A stretch of DNA of 64,000 nt, from positions 121,781-185,780 of the forward strand of contig NZ_JANKBZ010000024.1 of the NCBI RefSeq assembly GCF_024623785.1. The letters are read 5' to 3'. Shown piece after piece: positions 44,579 to 53,278 of this stretch. The notes beneath the pieces are model-generated. The model ran no database searches. It worked only from the letters and a program-made list of their open reading frames with translations, and was not told where the DNA came from. Each line of letters begins with the position of its first letter. Within the stretch, counting starts at the first letter, position 1. Origin of the DNA: Archangium lipolyticum (GTDB taxonomy: Bacteria > Myxococcota > Myxococcia > Myxococcales > Myxococcaceae). A program made the position numbers and the translations under genes.

Positions 44579-45046
44579 ATGGGAAGATCGCTCAGTCGAG
44601 TGTCGATGCGCGGGTTGCTTCTGGGAGCGCTCATCGTGGGTCCAATTGCACTCGCCGCACCGGCGCATGCGCTTTGTGTGCAGCCGAAGGAAGAGGGTCA
44701 TTGGGTGAATACGGACCCCAACACGCGTGGCATCGCCCGTATCCAGCTGCGATTCGTGTGTCAGGACCAGGTCCTCAATGGCCAGCCGTATCCACCGGGG
44801 CCGCCCTGGTATGTCCACGTCTGGGGGAGATGCCATCCCAACAATTGCGACTGGAAGGAGGTCGGCGCGAAGCGCCTCGGAAATGGATCCATCTACGCCG
44901 TCTATGATCATGGCTACGCGAAGAAATACGTCACCGCCAGGCTGTCGCCCGGCACCCCCGAATACCTCTGGGTGTACAGGTGGACGGACTTCAAGGATCC
45001 AGCACGAGCCGACTTTGGCGCATACGATTGGTTCCGGCGCGAGTAG
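44579..45046 (+). CDS. Secreted protein of unknown function
   Basis: 155 residues with a signal peptide (RGLLLGALIVGPIALAAPAHA). The mature part begins LCVQPKEEGHWVN and contains RIQLRFVCQDQVLNGQ, HVWGRCHPNNCDW and a Tyr-rich end (LWVYRWTDFKDPARADFGAY). Three to four cysteines suggest disulfides. The repeated R/W/V/C pattern resembles secreted proteins found around predatory or soil bacteria, without a known function. GGACGGAG precedes the ATG. Confidence 0.6.
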   Translation: MGRSLSRVSMRGLLLGALIVGPIALAAPAHALCVQPKEEGHWVNTDPNTRGIARIQLRFVCQDQVLNGQPYPPGPPWYVHVWGRCHPNNCDWKEVGAKRLGNGSIYAVYDHGYAKKYVTARLSPGTPEYLWVYRWTDFKDPARADFGAYDWFRRE

Positions 45047-45070
45047 GGAGCGACAACCCCTTGGGCAGGT

Positions 45071-45169
45071 TCAGGACGAGTGCCCCACCAGATAGACCTT
45101 CTCGACACCGAACCGCTCGCGCAGCATCTTCACGAAATCGACGGTGTCCGAGATGAGCTGCTCCACCGT
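45071..45169 (-). pseudogene. Fragment of an alpha/beta-hydrolase gene
   Basis: On the minus strand an open stretch reads VEQLISDTVDFVKMLRERFG then VEKVYLVGHSS and stops. This is the segment just before the nucleophile Ser of proline-iminopeptidase-like alpha/beta hydrolases (…VYLVGHSWG). The rest of the gene is missing on both sides: a stop follows GHSS and no hydrolase frame continues. It is taken as a decayed remnant next to the Rpn/Uma2 region. Confidence 0.5.
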
Positions 45170-45222
45170 CAAACAGCTTGAGCCCCTTCCTCAGCAGGCA
45201 CACCTCCGGACCACGGAGCCCC

Positions 45223-46215
45223 CTACTGGGCCATGTTCTCCAGGACATCGGAGAGGGTGCTGGCGTGCAGGGCCCGTTCGAACCAGCGGTCGAGCGTGTC
45301 CAGGTCCGTGCAGGTGAGGATGCGTTGCCGGGCCTCGTCGTCGACGTGCACGCCCCGAGCGGCGAGAATGCGGACAATACTCTGCGCCTGTGCTTCCACC
45401 CGCCCCCGTTGGCGGCCCTGCTCGATGAGCTCCTCGCCATAGCTGCGCATCAGTTCCTCCGCGCGTTGCCTACCCAGAACCGAATGTAGCACCTGCTCCG
45501 TTGCTCCACGCACCGACCTGTCCCCGACCAGGAGGAGATAGCGCACGACCATGACCAGTTCCTCCTGTCCGTTGGGGCTTGCCAACACCTGGGCCATGAG
45601 CGCCGTCCAATCCGGCAATCTCCCAGCCAGTTCCCCGGTGCGCCCGTAGCGCAGCACGAGCAGGACCAGCCGGGCCAGGGGTGGACCGGGACGCGCCATC
45701 AAGGCCTCCGCGCGCTCGGCTGTCAGATCATCGAGCAGGTATTCGAAACGCGGCACCAGCGCCCGCCACCGTGCCCCTTCCTCCTCTCCTTCCGGCAGGT
45801 CGAAGAGGTCCTCCACCCGGCGCGGTGCCGTCCAGGCCCCCTCCGGCCCGTGATACATGACCAGGGGGAGGATGACGGGGAGCACGGCGCTCTCCGGGTG
45901 CTGCTGGCGCCAGTGCTCCACCAGGCGCACCACGTAGCGCAACATTCTCAGCGCCATCCACCCGTCCACCGTCGACTGGTGCTCCAGCAGCACGTAGAAG
46001 AGCAGCGGCTGGCCCGTGCGCAGACGCGCCGAGAAGAGCAGGTCGCTTTCGGTCTCCCTCAGCTCCGGATCCACGACGGAGCCGGACTCCCGCCGCAGGG
46101 ACGCCCAGTCCACCTCGGAGACGACATGCGCGGGGAGAACGGCACGGAGCTCGGCCGCGGCCCGCTCTGGGTGGCTGAAGGTGTAGCGGGCGAGGAGGTC
46201 ATGGGGTCCGGACAT
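45223..46215 (-). CDS. Rpn-family recombination-promoting nuclease/putative transposase
   Basis: 330 residues. The N-terminus MSGPHDLLARYTFSHPERA is typical of the family (PD-(D/E)XK nucleases related to RpnA). The nuclease core shows TESDLLFSARL (Asp) followed by LLFYVLLEHQS (Glu-x-Gln) and a helix with DGWMALRMLRYVV. The C-terminal half is helical and ends with a Gln/Arg-rich coil (GRQRGRVEAQAQSIVR). Known members cut DNA and raise recombination. It faces away from a Uma2 nuclease gene. Confidence 0.9.
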   Translation of the reverse strand: MSGPHDLLARYTFSHPERAAAELRAVLPAHVVSEVDWASLRRESGSVVDPELRETESDLLFSARLRTGQPLLFYVLLEHQSTVDGWMALRMLRYVVRLVEHWRQQHPESAVLPVILPLVMYHGPEGAWTAPRRVEDLFDLPEGEEEGARWRALVPRFEYLLDDLTAERAEALMARPGPPLARLVLLVLRYGRTGELAGRLPDWTALMAQVLASPNGQEELVMVVRYLLLVGDRSVRGATEQVLHSVLGRQRAEELMRSYGEELIEQGRQRGRVEAQAQSIVRILAARGVHVDDEARQRILTCTDLDTLDRWFERALHASTLSDVLENMAQ

Positions 46216-46469
46216 GACACGTGGCCCCAAGCACGTGGCGAGCCAATCCTCCCGCCGGCCTGGCTCTCCTCAGACACCGCCCCCGCGCTCACGGTTGAAG
46301 GGATTGCGGCCGTCATGCGAGTGCCTCCTCTCTCCCCCTTCTACATCCGCTCCAAACCCGTCCCACAGTCCACCGACTGGACCCCACGCATCGACCTCGA
46401 CAGCACGCGCCCGGCGATGAACCTCAGCCAGGGGACTTCGCACCGATGACTTTGGGTATTGGGTCAGCG

Positions 46470-46498
46470 TTGCCCACTTCACAGGTCAGGTCTAGATT
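46470..46498 (+). promoter_or_regulatory. Putative sigma-70-type promoter of the Uma2 gene
   Basis: TTGCCC (46470-46475), a 17-bp spacer, and TAGATT (46493-46498). The predicted start point is about 6 bases before the ATG, another very short leader. Both boxes match the consensus at 4 of 6 positions. Confidence 0.35.
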
Positions 46499-46510
46499 GT
46501 TGATCCGGGC

Positions 46511-47068
46511 ATGAGCGGGTCGAAGCGCAGGGCCACCTACGAAGACCTGGAGACCGTCCCTCCCAACTGCGTGGGGGAGATCGTCGATGGCGAGTTGTAC
46601 GTGAGCCCTCGCCCGGCCTCGCCCCATGGTCGAGCCGCATCTCGACTTGGGATGCTGTTGGGAGGACCCTTCGACCTGGGCGAAGGAGGACCCGGTGGCT
46701 GGCTCATCGTGGACGAGCCCGAGTTGCACCTCGGAGATGACGCCCTGGTGCCAGACCTGGCGGGCTGGCGCAGGGAGCGCATGCCAGAGATGCCGCACAC
46801 GGCGGCCTTCACCCTGGCCCCCGATTGGGTGTGCGAGGTGCTCTCGCCCTCCACGGCGGTGCTGGACCGGGAAAAGAAGATGAAGGCCTATGCACGCGAA
46901 GGCGTGAGCCACCTGTGGTTGGTGGATCCCCTCCAGCGGTCATTGGAGATCTACCGGCTGGAGGGTCGGCGCTGGACCCGGCAGGGCCACTGGAGCGGAG
47001 GAGTCACCGTGCACGCCGAGCCCTTCACGGTGCTCCCGTTGAAGCTCGCCACGCTCTGGGAGCGGTGA
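46511..47068 (+). CDS. Uma2-family (DUF820) endonuclease-like protein
   Basis: 185 residues. PD-(D/E)XK core of the family: PDLAGWRRER (Asp82), PDWVCEVLSPSTAVLDREKK (Glu109), and the family hallmark KMKAYAREGVSHLWLVDP. Uma2 proteins are abundant in cyanobacteria and myxobacteria; their biological role is poorly known. It lies opposite the Rpn-family gene with 295 bp between them, in which a CACGTGGC sequence occurs twice near the Rpn start. Confidence 0.88.
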   Translation: MSGSKRRATYEDLETVPPNCVGEIVDGELYVSPRPASPHGRAASRLGMLLGGPFDLGEGGPGGWLIVDEPELHLGDDALVPDLAGWRRERMPEMPHTAAFTLAPDWVCEVLSPSTAVLDREKKMKAYAREGVSHLWLVDPLQRSLEIYRLEGRRWTRQGHWSGGVTVHAEPFTVLPLKLATLWER

Positions 47069-47172
47069 CCCTGAACACCTGCGCGGCCCACATTGACCCG
47101 GGCTGCTCCGCACCGATCATCCAGATTCGCTGGCGCCCCCTCCACCCCAGAGCCAGGGCTGAAGCACCCGCC

Positions 47173-47193
47173 CACCCGGACTCCGCCGTCAAG
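47173..47193 (+). repeat. Copy 1 of a 21-bp dispersed repeat
   Basis: CACCCGGACTCCGCCGTCAAG here matches 51993-52013 with one mismatch (A for G at base 13). One lies before the 907-residue HEAT-like gene, the other before the PD-(D/E)XK-like gene; local similarity extends a little further with gaps. Confidence 0.5.
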
Positions 47194-47274
47194 CTCCCAT
47201 CCGCCCCTCCGCGGCACTTCCCGTCGTTTCACCCGCGCCCTCCGACTGTTCACCTGTGGTAGATCGTCGACCCG

Positions 47275-49998
47275 ATGGCCACGAGCGACGAGCTGACCAC
47301 AGCGGACCTGGAGCGGTTGTCACGGGCCGAGGCGCCCGACCTGGCGGAGGCCGTGCTGGCCTTCCTCGAGCAGCCCGACAAGGTTCCCGACAAGCTGCCC
47401 CAGGGCGCCCTCACCTTCGACGGGCTCCGCTCCCTCCTCTCCCAGGCCCAGTCCCGCCGCAGCGCCGAGGCCCGCCACTCCGGCGCTCGCGACGCCTGGC
47501 AGCGCTTCCTCGCCCAGAAGGACGTCCCCCTCCCCTCCCGCTTCGCCCTCGCGGACCTCCTCGTCGCCCTCTACGAGCGCAACACCAGCGCCTCCCGCGC
47601 CGCCCTCTTCCAGCTCGCTCGCAAGGCCGAGCTCCGCTTCGGCCTCTGGGGCGGCCTCAAGCGCATCTACAAGCTCGCCGAGCAGAACCACGACGCCGAG
47701 ATGTTCGGCGTCCTCGCCTGGCGCTTCGACACCGAGCGCTCCGAGCGCTACCGCTCCCGCGACGTCTCCAAGGGCACCCTCACCTACCTCCAGCGCCGCG
47801 CCTGGCGCTACCTGCGCCAGCTCGGCCACTCCGTCCCCGAGCTCTACCCCCAGTTCGCCGTCGAGGTCCTCCGCCACTACGAGCCCGATACCTCCTGGCG
47901 CGCGTGCTGGGTCGCCCACCACATCTGGGCCCATGAGACGCACGGCTACTCCGCCGATACCTTCTCCATCGAGCCCCCCAGCGACATGGTGAAGAAGCGC
48001 GCCTTCACCGACGCGTGGAAGCGCTCGCCCGACACGCTCATGCGGCTGCTCGACACCTGCCAGTCCGACCCCGCCGCCCGCTTCGCCATCCAGGCTCTGC
48101 GCAAGGACTTCCCCAACACCCTCCGCGACAACGTCACCCCCGCCTGGCTCGACCGGCTCGCCCGCCGTCCCCTCGCCAGCGCCCACGAGTTCCTCGTCGA
48201 CACCCTCCAGGGCTCCCCCGAGTTCCACCAGGGCAAGCTGCGCGCCCTCGGGCTCCACGAGGCCGTGCTCGCCCTGCTCGTCTCCGAGAGCAACAAGGCC
48301 CGCGCCTACGCCATCGAGTACGCCCGCGCCCACGCCCAGGACCTCCCCGCCGAGCGTCTCGCCGAGCTGCTCGACCAGGATCCCTCCGACGTGAAGGCCT
48401 TCGCCGCCGCCGTGCTCGAGAAGCGCAACCCGCGCGAGCTCGGCCCCGATTTCCTCGGCCGGCTCCTCGTCCACAAGCAGACCGCGAAGTTCGCCTCCAA
48501 GGCCCTCGAGCAGAGCTTCGACCGCGCCGAGCTCACCCAGAAGTTCCTCTTCGACCTGCTCTTCGGCCAGCAGGAGCAGCTCGAGTGGGCCTCGAAGTAC
48601 CTCAAGTCCAAGTACGGCAAGGGCGAGCTGCCCCCCGCCTTCTGGAAGGCCCTCCTCGATGACTCGCGCCTGGAGGACTACGGCAGCGACGTGGAGGAGC
48701 TCGCGCTCGAATCCCTCGGGGCCTTCAAGCCCGCCGACATCGGCGCCGACTGGTTGCTCGACCGCTCCATCCACCCCAGCTTCGGCGATACGGTCTCCGA
48801 CTGGCTCACCGAGGCGGACTCGCTGCCCGGCCTCGATGTGGAGCGCGTGAAGGGGCTCGTCTTCAACGCGAAGTTCCGCGAGGTGGCGCTCAAGCTGCTC
48901 GGCAACCGCAAGCTCTTCGCCCCGCGCGACGTGGGCATCGCGTGGTTGCTGGCACTCGCCCGGCGCGCGGACCCCACGCTGCACGAGTTCGCCCACCGCT
49001 ACCTGCTGGAGAACGTGGCGCCCGCCGACTTCAGCGAGTCCGGTGACGCCAGCGCGGGCCTCGAGCGCCTCTTCGACCTGGCGCTCGGCGCGAAGCAGCC
49101 CGCCCCCGTGCGCGCCTTCGCCCAGACGTATCTGCGCTGCCACCACCCCGTCATCGGCCCCGAGCAGCCCGAGTCCAAGTCCTACCAGCTCAAGCCCAGG
49201 GCGCCTCGCAACGCGTACACTCCCGAGCGCCTCTGGTCCGCCCTCTTCGACGCCCGCGACGACGTGCGCCAGTTCGCCCTCGCCGTGACGCGCGTCGAGC
49301 TGCGCGCCTGGGGCTGGCACACCCGCGTGTACGAGCTCGCCGAGGCCAACGCCAAGGAAGTGCGCAACCTCGCCTATGACGCCCTGCTGGACGCGGGCGA
49401 GGAGGGCGCCGACAAGCGCCGCACCCTCACCCCCGAGGAGTTGGATCCGGTGAAGGTCTTCACCCTCACCGAGAGCACCAAGCGCTCCACCCGCGAGGTG
49501 GCCGTGGAGCTCATCCGCCGCCACTACGCGCGCCTGGGTGGCCCCGAGCGGCTCGCCTGGCTCATGGAGAGCGCCGACCGCGAAGTGGGTCTCTTCGCCA
49601 TCCGCCTCCTCTGGGAGAAGCACAGGCCCCTGCATCTGCCCGAGGGCTGGAAGCCGTCGGGTGCCACGGAGTCCCCCGTGGGCACCACCGAGCGCTTCGC
49701 CAACGTGGAGGCCCTGCGCTCCTTCCTGCGCCGCATGCTCTTCGGACTGCCCCCGGGGCGCTCCAAGGAGGCCCGCGAGGGCAACGTGGTCCGGCGGGTC
49801 TCGGCCAGCGAGGCCAAGCGCCGGGTCATCGAGCTGGTGAGGGATTTGGGGTTGGAAGACGAGAGCTTCGCCCGCGTCGTGGCCCCCGTGCTCGGTGAGT
49901 TCACCGGCTCGCTGGCCAAGGGCGAGTGGCAGAGCTGCCTGGCCTCGCTGGTGAGGCTGCGCGCCGCGCACCCCGGCGTGGAGCTCGGAGGATTCTGA
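47275..49998 (+). CDS. Large helical-repeat (HEAT-like) protein
   Basis: 907 residues with no signal peptide. Nearly all alpha-helical: roughly 35-45 residue units with Leu/Ala-rich helix pairs and Asp/Arg turns, for example DVKAFAAAVLEKRNP, KFREVALKLLGNRKL and DDVRQFALAVTRVEL. The N-terminal 200 residues form a distinct conserved-looking block (SRAALFQLARKAELRFG, LWGGLKRIYKLAEQ, RRAWRYLRQLG). No catalytic motif was found. Architecture resembles the helical-repeat partners found with WGR, MoxR/VWA or SWIM proteins. It ends 4 bp from the convergent immunity-type gene. Confidence 0.7.
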   Translation: MATSDELTTADLERLSRAEAPDLAEAVLAFLEQPDKVPDKLPQGALTFDGLRSLLSQAQSRRSAEARHSGARDAWQRFLAQKDVPLPSRFALADLLVALYERNTSASRAALFQLARKAELRFGLWGGLKRIYKLAEQNHDAEMFGVLAWRFDTERSERYRSRDVSKGTLTYLQRRAWRYLRQLGHSVPELYPQFAVEVLRHYEPDTSWRACWVAHHIWAHETHGYSADTFSIEPPSDMVKKRAFTDAWKRSPDTLMRLLDTCQSDPAARFAIQALRKDFPNTLRDNVTPAWLDRLARRPLASAHEFLVDTLQGSPEFHQGKLRALGLHEAVLALLVSESNKARAYAIEYARAHAQDLPAERLAELLDQDPSDVKAFAAAVLEKRNPRELGPDFLGRLLVHKQTAKFASKALEQSFDRAELTQKFLFDLLFGQQEQLEWASKYLKSKYGKGELPPAFWKALLDDSRLEDYGSDVEELALESLGAFKPADIGADWLLDRSIHPSFGDTVSDWLTEADSLPGLDVERVKGLVFNAKFREVALKLLGNRKLFAPRDVGIAWLLALARRADPTLHEFAHRYLLENVAPADFSESGDASAGLERLFDLALGAKQPAPVRAFAQTYLRCHHPVIGPEQPESKSYQLKPRAPRNAYTPERLWSALFDARDDVRQFALAVTRVELRAWGWHTRVYELAEANAKEVRNLAYDALLDAGEEGADKRRTLTPEELDPVKVFTLTESTKRSTREVAVELIRRHYARLGGPERLAWLMESADREVGLFAIRLLWEKHRPLHLPEGWKPSGATESPVGTTERFANVEALRSFLRRMLFGLPPGRSKEAREGNVVRRVSASEAKRRVIELVRDLGLEDESFARVVAPVLGEFTGSLAKGEWQSCLASLVRLRAAHPGVELGGF

Positions 49999-50002
49999 CG
50001 TC

Positions 50003-50731
50003 TCAGAAGTGCTCGCGGGCCTGGGCGAGGGTGTACTCCTTCTGAGCGGAGACGAAGGATCCTGTTTTCTCCACCAGCCAGGCCTGAGAGCGCTGGGGCA
50101 GGTAGAAGTCCTCCTGGAAGGGGGACAGCCCCAGGTGGTGCAGGTACTCCTCGAGCATGTCGAAGGTGAAGCGGTCCCGCACCTTGCGCGCCTGGTACCG
50201 ATCCAGCTTCTCGAAGGGGAAGGGTTCACCGAACTGGTCGAAGACCCAGCGGCCACCGTCATTGAGCGCGCTCACGGCCCGCACGGAGTTGAGCCAGGCC
50301 GTCCGGTGTGGGCCGTACATCGCGAGCATCACGGCACCATAGCGGCCCTTGTCCTTCCGGATGGTGTTGGGCACGGCGACAACACGCAGGGCCCGGCAGC
50401 CCAGCGTCCGGGCCATGTAGGCCATGACGCTCGCGGCATCGGTCCCCCCCCACCCATTTTCGACGTATGCCGCCCAGGGGCTGCGTGTCGGAATGAAGAG
50501 ATCCCGCCGTGTCTCCGGACTGGTCAGCGGCAGCAAGGCGGAGAGGGTCTGCTCCAGGGTGCCCGAAACCGGGCGCACCTCCACGGCGATGCCACGAGGC
50601 ACCAGCAGCCCTGCCTGCCACGCCGCGAAGGCGCGGGCGGCATGCTCCGCATCGGTTTCCAGGAATCCCATCTCCGACGTGACAGGCGCCCAGCGATCAT
50701 CCAGGAGCAGTCCCTTCATGTCATCGGTCAT
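50003..50731 (-). CDS. Predicted immunity protein of lipoprotein toxin pair A
   Basis: 242 residues, no signal peptide or membrane helix. It begins MTDDMKGLLLDDRWAPVTSE and shares with the 52533-53261 gene the blocks RWAPVTS.MGFLETDAE, GGRWVF and a 26-residue identical C-terminus starting AWLVEKTGSF. The middle third differs much more. It directly follows the lipoprotein gene (18 bp, or 1 bp if translation begins at 50749). An immunity role is inferred from order, pairing and duplication; no immunity family was recognised with certainty. Confidence 0.55.
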   Translation of the reverse strand: MTDDMKGLLLDDRWAPVTSEMGFLETDAEHAARAFAAWQAGLLVPRGIAVEVRPVSGTLEQTLSALLPLTSPETRRDLFIPTRSPWAAYVENGWGGTDAASVMAYMARTLGCRALRVVAVPNTIRKDKGRYGAVMLAMYGPHRTAWLNSVRAVSALNDGGRWVFDQFGEPFPFEKLDRYQARKVRDRFTFDMLEEYLHHLGLSPFQEDFYLPQRSQAWLVEKTGSFVSAQKEYTLAQAREHF

Positions 50732-50748
50732 CAGGTGAGCCTCTCCCA

Positions 50749-51957
50749 TCAGGGCACGATCAGCAGGATGGTTTCCGCATCCGGGTCGTTGGACGTGATG
50801 CGCGACTGGTGCCCGGGGCCACGGCCCGATGTAGGCGTGTCGTACTCCACATGGTAGCGGCGGCCGTTATAGTCGAACTGCAGGTCCGGTCGATTGGTTC
50901 CCACGCGCTGGCCGTTGCGCACTGTGACCTGCTGTTGGTTCACCCGAACGTTCTTGGCGCCTATGTTCTCCAGGTATTCGATGTCCGCTTGGAGTTGTGC
51001 GTTCTGGCTCGGGCTGGAGCCAATGGGACGAGTCGTCTGACGCGCCCTGGGCACCCTCGGACTGACTGCGACATCCTGAGGCAGGCGTGCGCCAGTGGCC
51101 ACCGACGGTGCCGGGTTGTTGCCAGCGAGCACCTGGACCAGCCCAGGCGATGGCGCGGGTGAACCCGGCACCGGAGCGGGTGTTCCTGAGGCGGGGGCAG
51201 GTTCTGGAGCGGCTCGCTCTGCGGGTGGGCGCGATGCCGGGGCCTGGCGGCCGGGTGCCTCCTGCCTGGAGAGCGGACGAAGCTCCGGCTCCGAGCCCAC
51301 CCGCAGTACACGTGAGAAAAAGCCTTGAAGGACCTTCGTTCCCGTCAAGGTCAACAACAGCACCTTCAGCTCATGCTGGGTTGTCTGTGCCAGGTGCGTG
51401 CGCACCTCGAGCATCGTCCGGGCGATGCGCGGGGTGGTGGCCGGAGAGAAGAGGGTGGGCACGATGAGCGCTCCACCCGCTCCCCGGTACCAGACGTATC
51501 TCGGGTGCCCTACCTCCGAGTCGCTGGCCGACAGGTCCGCCAGCGCGGTGTCCCGGTCCGGGTAGATGGAGGCGTGGAGCGGCTCGGCGCTCGTCATTCC
51601 CAGGTCGACATGGGACTCCGGGACGAAGACGGGCTGCGGCAACCCCTCGCAGTAGAGGAGATAGCCGCCCGCGGTGAGGCCAAAGCCCACGGCCGTGACC
51701 CGGAGATCGACGAAGTCTCGATGCGTGCGTGGATCGGCCGTCCGCTCGGAGACCCGGGGCAGTTGGACTCCGCCGCGGCGCAGTTCCTCCACCTGCCGAG
51801 GCGAGGGAGCCTCGAAGTCAATCTCGACGGTTCGAGCCTGCCCGTACCACCGAGGAACCATCGAGGAGGGCCGCGCGGCGCACCCCGTGAGCAACAACAA
51901 GAGCGCGAGCCCGCTCAACCCATGGAGCCAACCGACGGTGAGGCGCATAGAGGCCAC
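50749..51957 (-). CDS. Lipoprotein polymorphic-toxin candidate A with C-terminal nuclease-like domain
   Basis: 402 residues. The signal peptide ends in LLLTGC (Cys26). A conserved delivery-type region (about 30-215) is followed by a Pro/Ala-rich linker (about 225-320). The C-terminal domain (about 325-402) carries RPDLQFDYNGRRYHVEYD then SGRGPGHQSRITSND, which fits a PD-(D/E)XK-like nuclease, an inference from the Asp..Glu-x-Asp spacing. The layout (lipobox, shared N-terminus, variable tail, immunity gene next) matches SitA-type toxins delivered by outer membrane exchange in myxobacteria. Secreted surface protein with another role cannot be excluded. Confidence 0.6.
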   Translation of the reverse strand: MASMRLTVGWLHGLSGLALLLLLTGCAARPSSMVPRWYGQARTVEIDFEAPSPRQVEELRRGGVQLPRVSERTADPRTHRDFVDLRVTAVGFGLTAGGYLLYCEGLPQPVFVPESHVDLGMTSAEPLHASIYPDRDTALADLSASDSEVGHPRYVWYRGAGGALIVPTLFSPATTPRIARTMLEVRTHLAQTTQHELKVLLLTLTGTKVLQGFFSRVLRVGSEPELRPLSRQEAPGRQAPASRPPAERAAPEPAPASGTPAPVPGSPAPSPGLVQVLAGNNPAPSVATGARLPQDVAVSPRVPRARQTTRPIGSSPSQNAQLQADIEYLENIGAKNVRVNQQQVTVRNGQRVGTNRPDLQFDYNGRRYHVEYDTPTSGRGPGHQSRITSNDPDAETILLIVP

Positions 51958-51992
51958 GATGCCGGACAGGGATAGAAAGAGGAATCCACCTG

Positions 51993-52013
51993 CACCCGGA
52001 CTCCACCGTCAAG
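51993..52013 (+). repeat. Copy 2 of a 21-bp dispersed repeat
   Basis: Matches 47173-47193 with one mismatch. It sits between toxin pair A and the low-GC PD-(D/E)XK-like gene and may mark an insertion or recombination boundary. Confidence 0.5.
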
Positions 52014-52077
52014 CGGGCCTGTCCGCCCCCGCCGCTACTCGAAGATGTGCGCCACTTCGCCCTCGCCGGAACCCGCC

Positions 52078-52428
52078 ATGGAATTCATCGTCGAGCGCTA
52101 CTGGTACGCGCGTCATCATGACACTGCGCGGTTCGTCACGGTTGAGGAGGGACGCCTCCAAAGCTGCCGCTTCGATGCACTCGTTCGAAATCACCGGGAA
52201 GGGCGTGATCTGCTCATTGAAGTGAAGAGCACGACCGAGATCGCCGATGTCCGCCTTGCGGTGGGTCAACTACTTGACTACCGACGTCAACTCCCAAAGA
52301 AAGCAACGACCAACATCGCCGTCCTGCTCCCTTTCGCACCAGGGGAGCACGTTCGCGCATTCCTTGATGACGTGGAAGCAATGGCGCTCTGGTTCACGAA
52401 GGATTTGAAGACAATCCAAGGCTTCTGA
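52078..52428 (+). CDS. Low-GC PD-(D/E)XK nuclease-like protein fragment or small gene
   Basis: 116 residues (149 bp if an upstream ATG at 52045 adds 11 residues). The core DLLIEVKSTTEIADVRLAVG then QLLDYRRQL shows Asp, Glu-x-Lys and the Gln-x-x-x-Tyr helix typical of restriction-endonuclease-fold proteins. Counted GC of two 60-base lines is 57% and 52%, well below neighbours. It lies inverted between two toxin/immunity pairs. It may be a full small nuclease, or the C-terminal part of a larger one whose N-terminus has been lost. Confidence 0.65.
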   Translation: MEFIVERYWYARHHDTARFVTVEEGRLQSCRFDALVRNHREGRDLLIEVKSTTEIADVRLAVGQLLDYRRQLPKKATTNIAVLLPFAPGEHVRAFLDDVEAMALWFTKDLKTIQGF

Positions 52429-52532
52429 ATGACCCGGTAGTCCAGGCAGAGCGCTGTCGGACCACCTCCTTCATTCGTCAGAGAACACGAGCTACGCTCG
52501 GCCGGACACCGCCGCAGGCGGCATGTCAGGCG

Positions 52533-53261
52533 TCAGAAATGCTCGCGGGCCTGGGCGAGGGTGTACTCCTTCTGAGCGGAGACGAAGGATCCTGTTTTCT
52601 CCACCAGCCAGGCGGGAGCGCCCTCGGGCAGGTAGAAGTCCTCCTGGAAGGGGGATAGCCCCAGATGGTGCAGGTACTCCTCGAGCATCTCGAAGGTGAA
52701 GCGGTCCCGCACCTTGCGCGCCTGGTACCGCTCCAACCTCTCGAACGGGAAGGGCTCCCCGGATTGGCCGAAGACCCACCGGCCTCCATCGTTCATGGCA
52801 TACAGGGTGCGCAGATAGTTGAGCCAGTCCGTCTGCCGTGGGCCGTACACCTCCAGCGCGACGATGCCGTAGCGCCCTTTGTCATTGCGAAGGGTATGGG
52901 GGACCGCGCCCACACGCATGCCCCGGCAGCCCAGCTGCTGGGCCAGGTAGGACATGGCGCTCACGGCATCGGTACCTCGGTACCCACTGTCGAAGTATGC
53001 CGTCCAGTCACTGCGTGTCGGAATGAAGAGGTGCCGCCGCTTCTCCCCACCGCTCAGGGGCAGCAGGGAGGAGAGAACATGTTCCAGGGAGCCCGCCACC
53101 GGCCGTACATCCACGGTGACGCCCTCCGACGCCAAGAGCCCTCCCTGCCATGACGAGAGGGCACGGGCAGCGCGCTCCGCATCGGTCTCCAGGAAGCCCA
53201 TGTCTGAAGTGACCGGTGCCCAGCGGTCCCCCAGGAGCAGTTCGTTCAGGTCGTCGCTCAT
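52533..53261 (-). CDS. Predicted immunity protein of lipoprotein toxin pair B
   Basis: 242 residues, paralogue of 50003-50731 and of the same length. MSDDLNELLLGDRWAPVTSD opens it. The C-terminal 70 residues are nearly identical to the other copy; the segment between about 40 and 170 has drifted. A 73-bp stretch of DNA (52541-52613 against 50011-50083) is identical. It lies 17 bp after its lipoprotein gene. The role is inferred as for pair A. Confidence 0.55.
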   Translation of the reverse strand: MSDDLNELLLGDRWAPVTSDMGFLETDAERAARALSSWQGGLLASEGVTVDVRPVAGSLEHVLSSLLPLSGGEKRRHLFIPTRSDWTAYFDSGYRGTDAVSAMSYLAQQLGCRGMRVGAVPHTLRNDKGRYGIVALEVYGPRQTDWLNYLRTLYAMNDGGRWVFGQSGEPFPFERLERYQARKVRDRFTFEMLEEYLHHLGLSPFQEDFYLPEGAPAWLVEKTGSFVSAQKEYTLAQAREHF

Positions 53262-53278
53262 CCGGTGAGTCTCATGCT

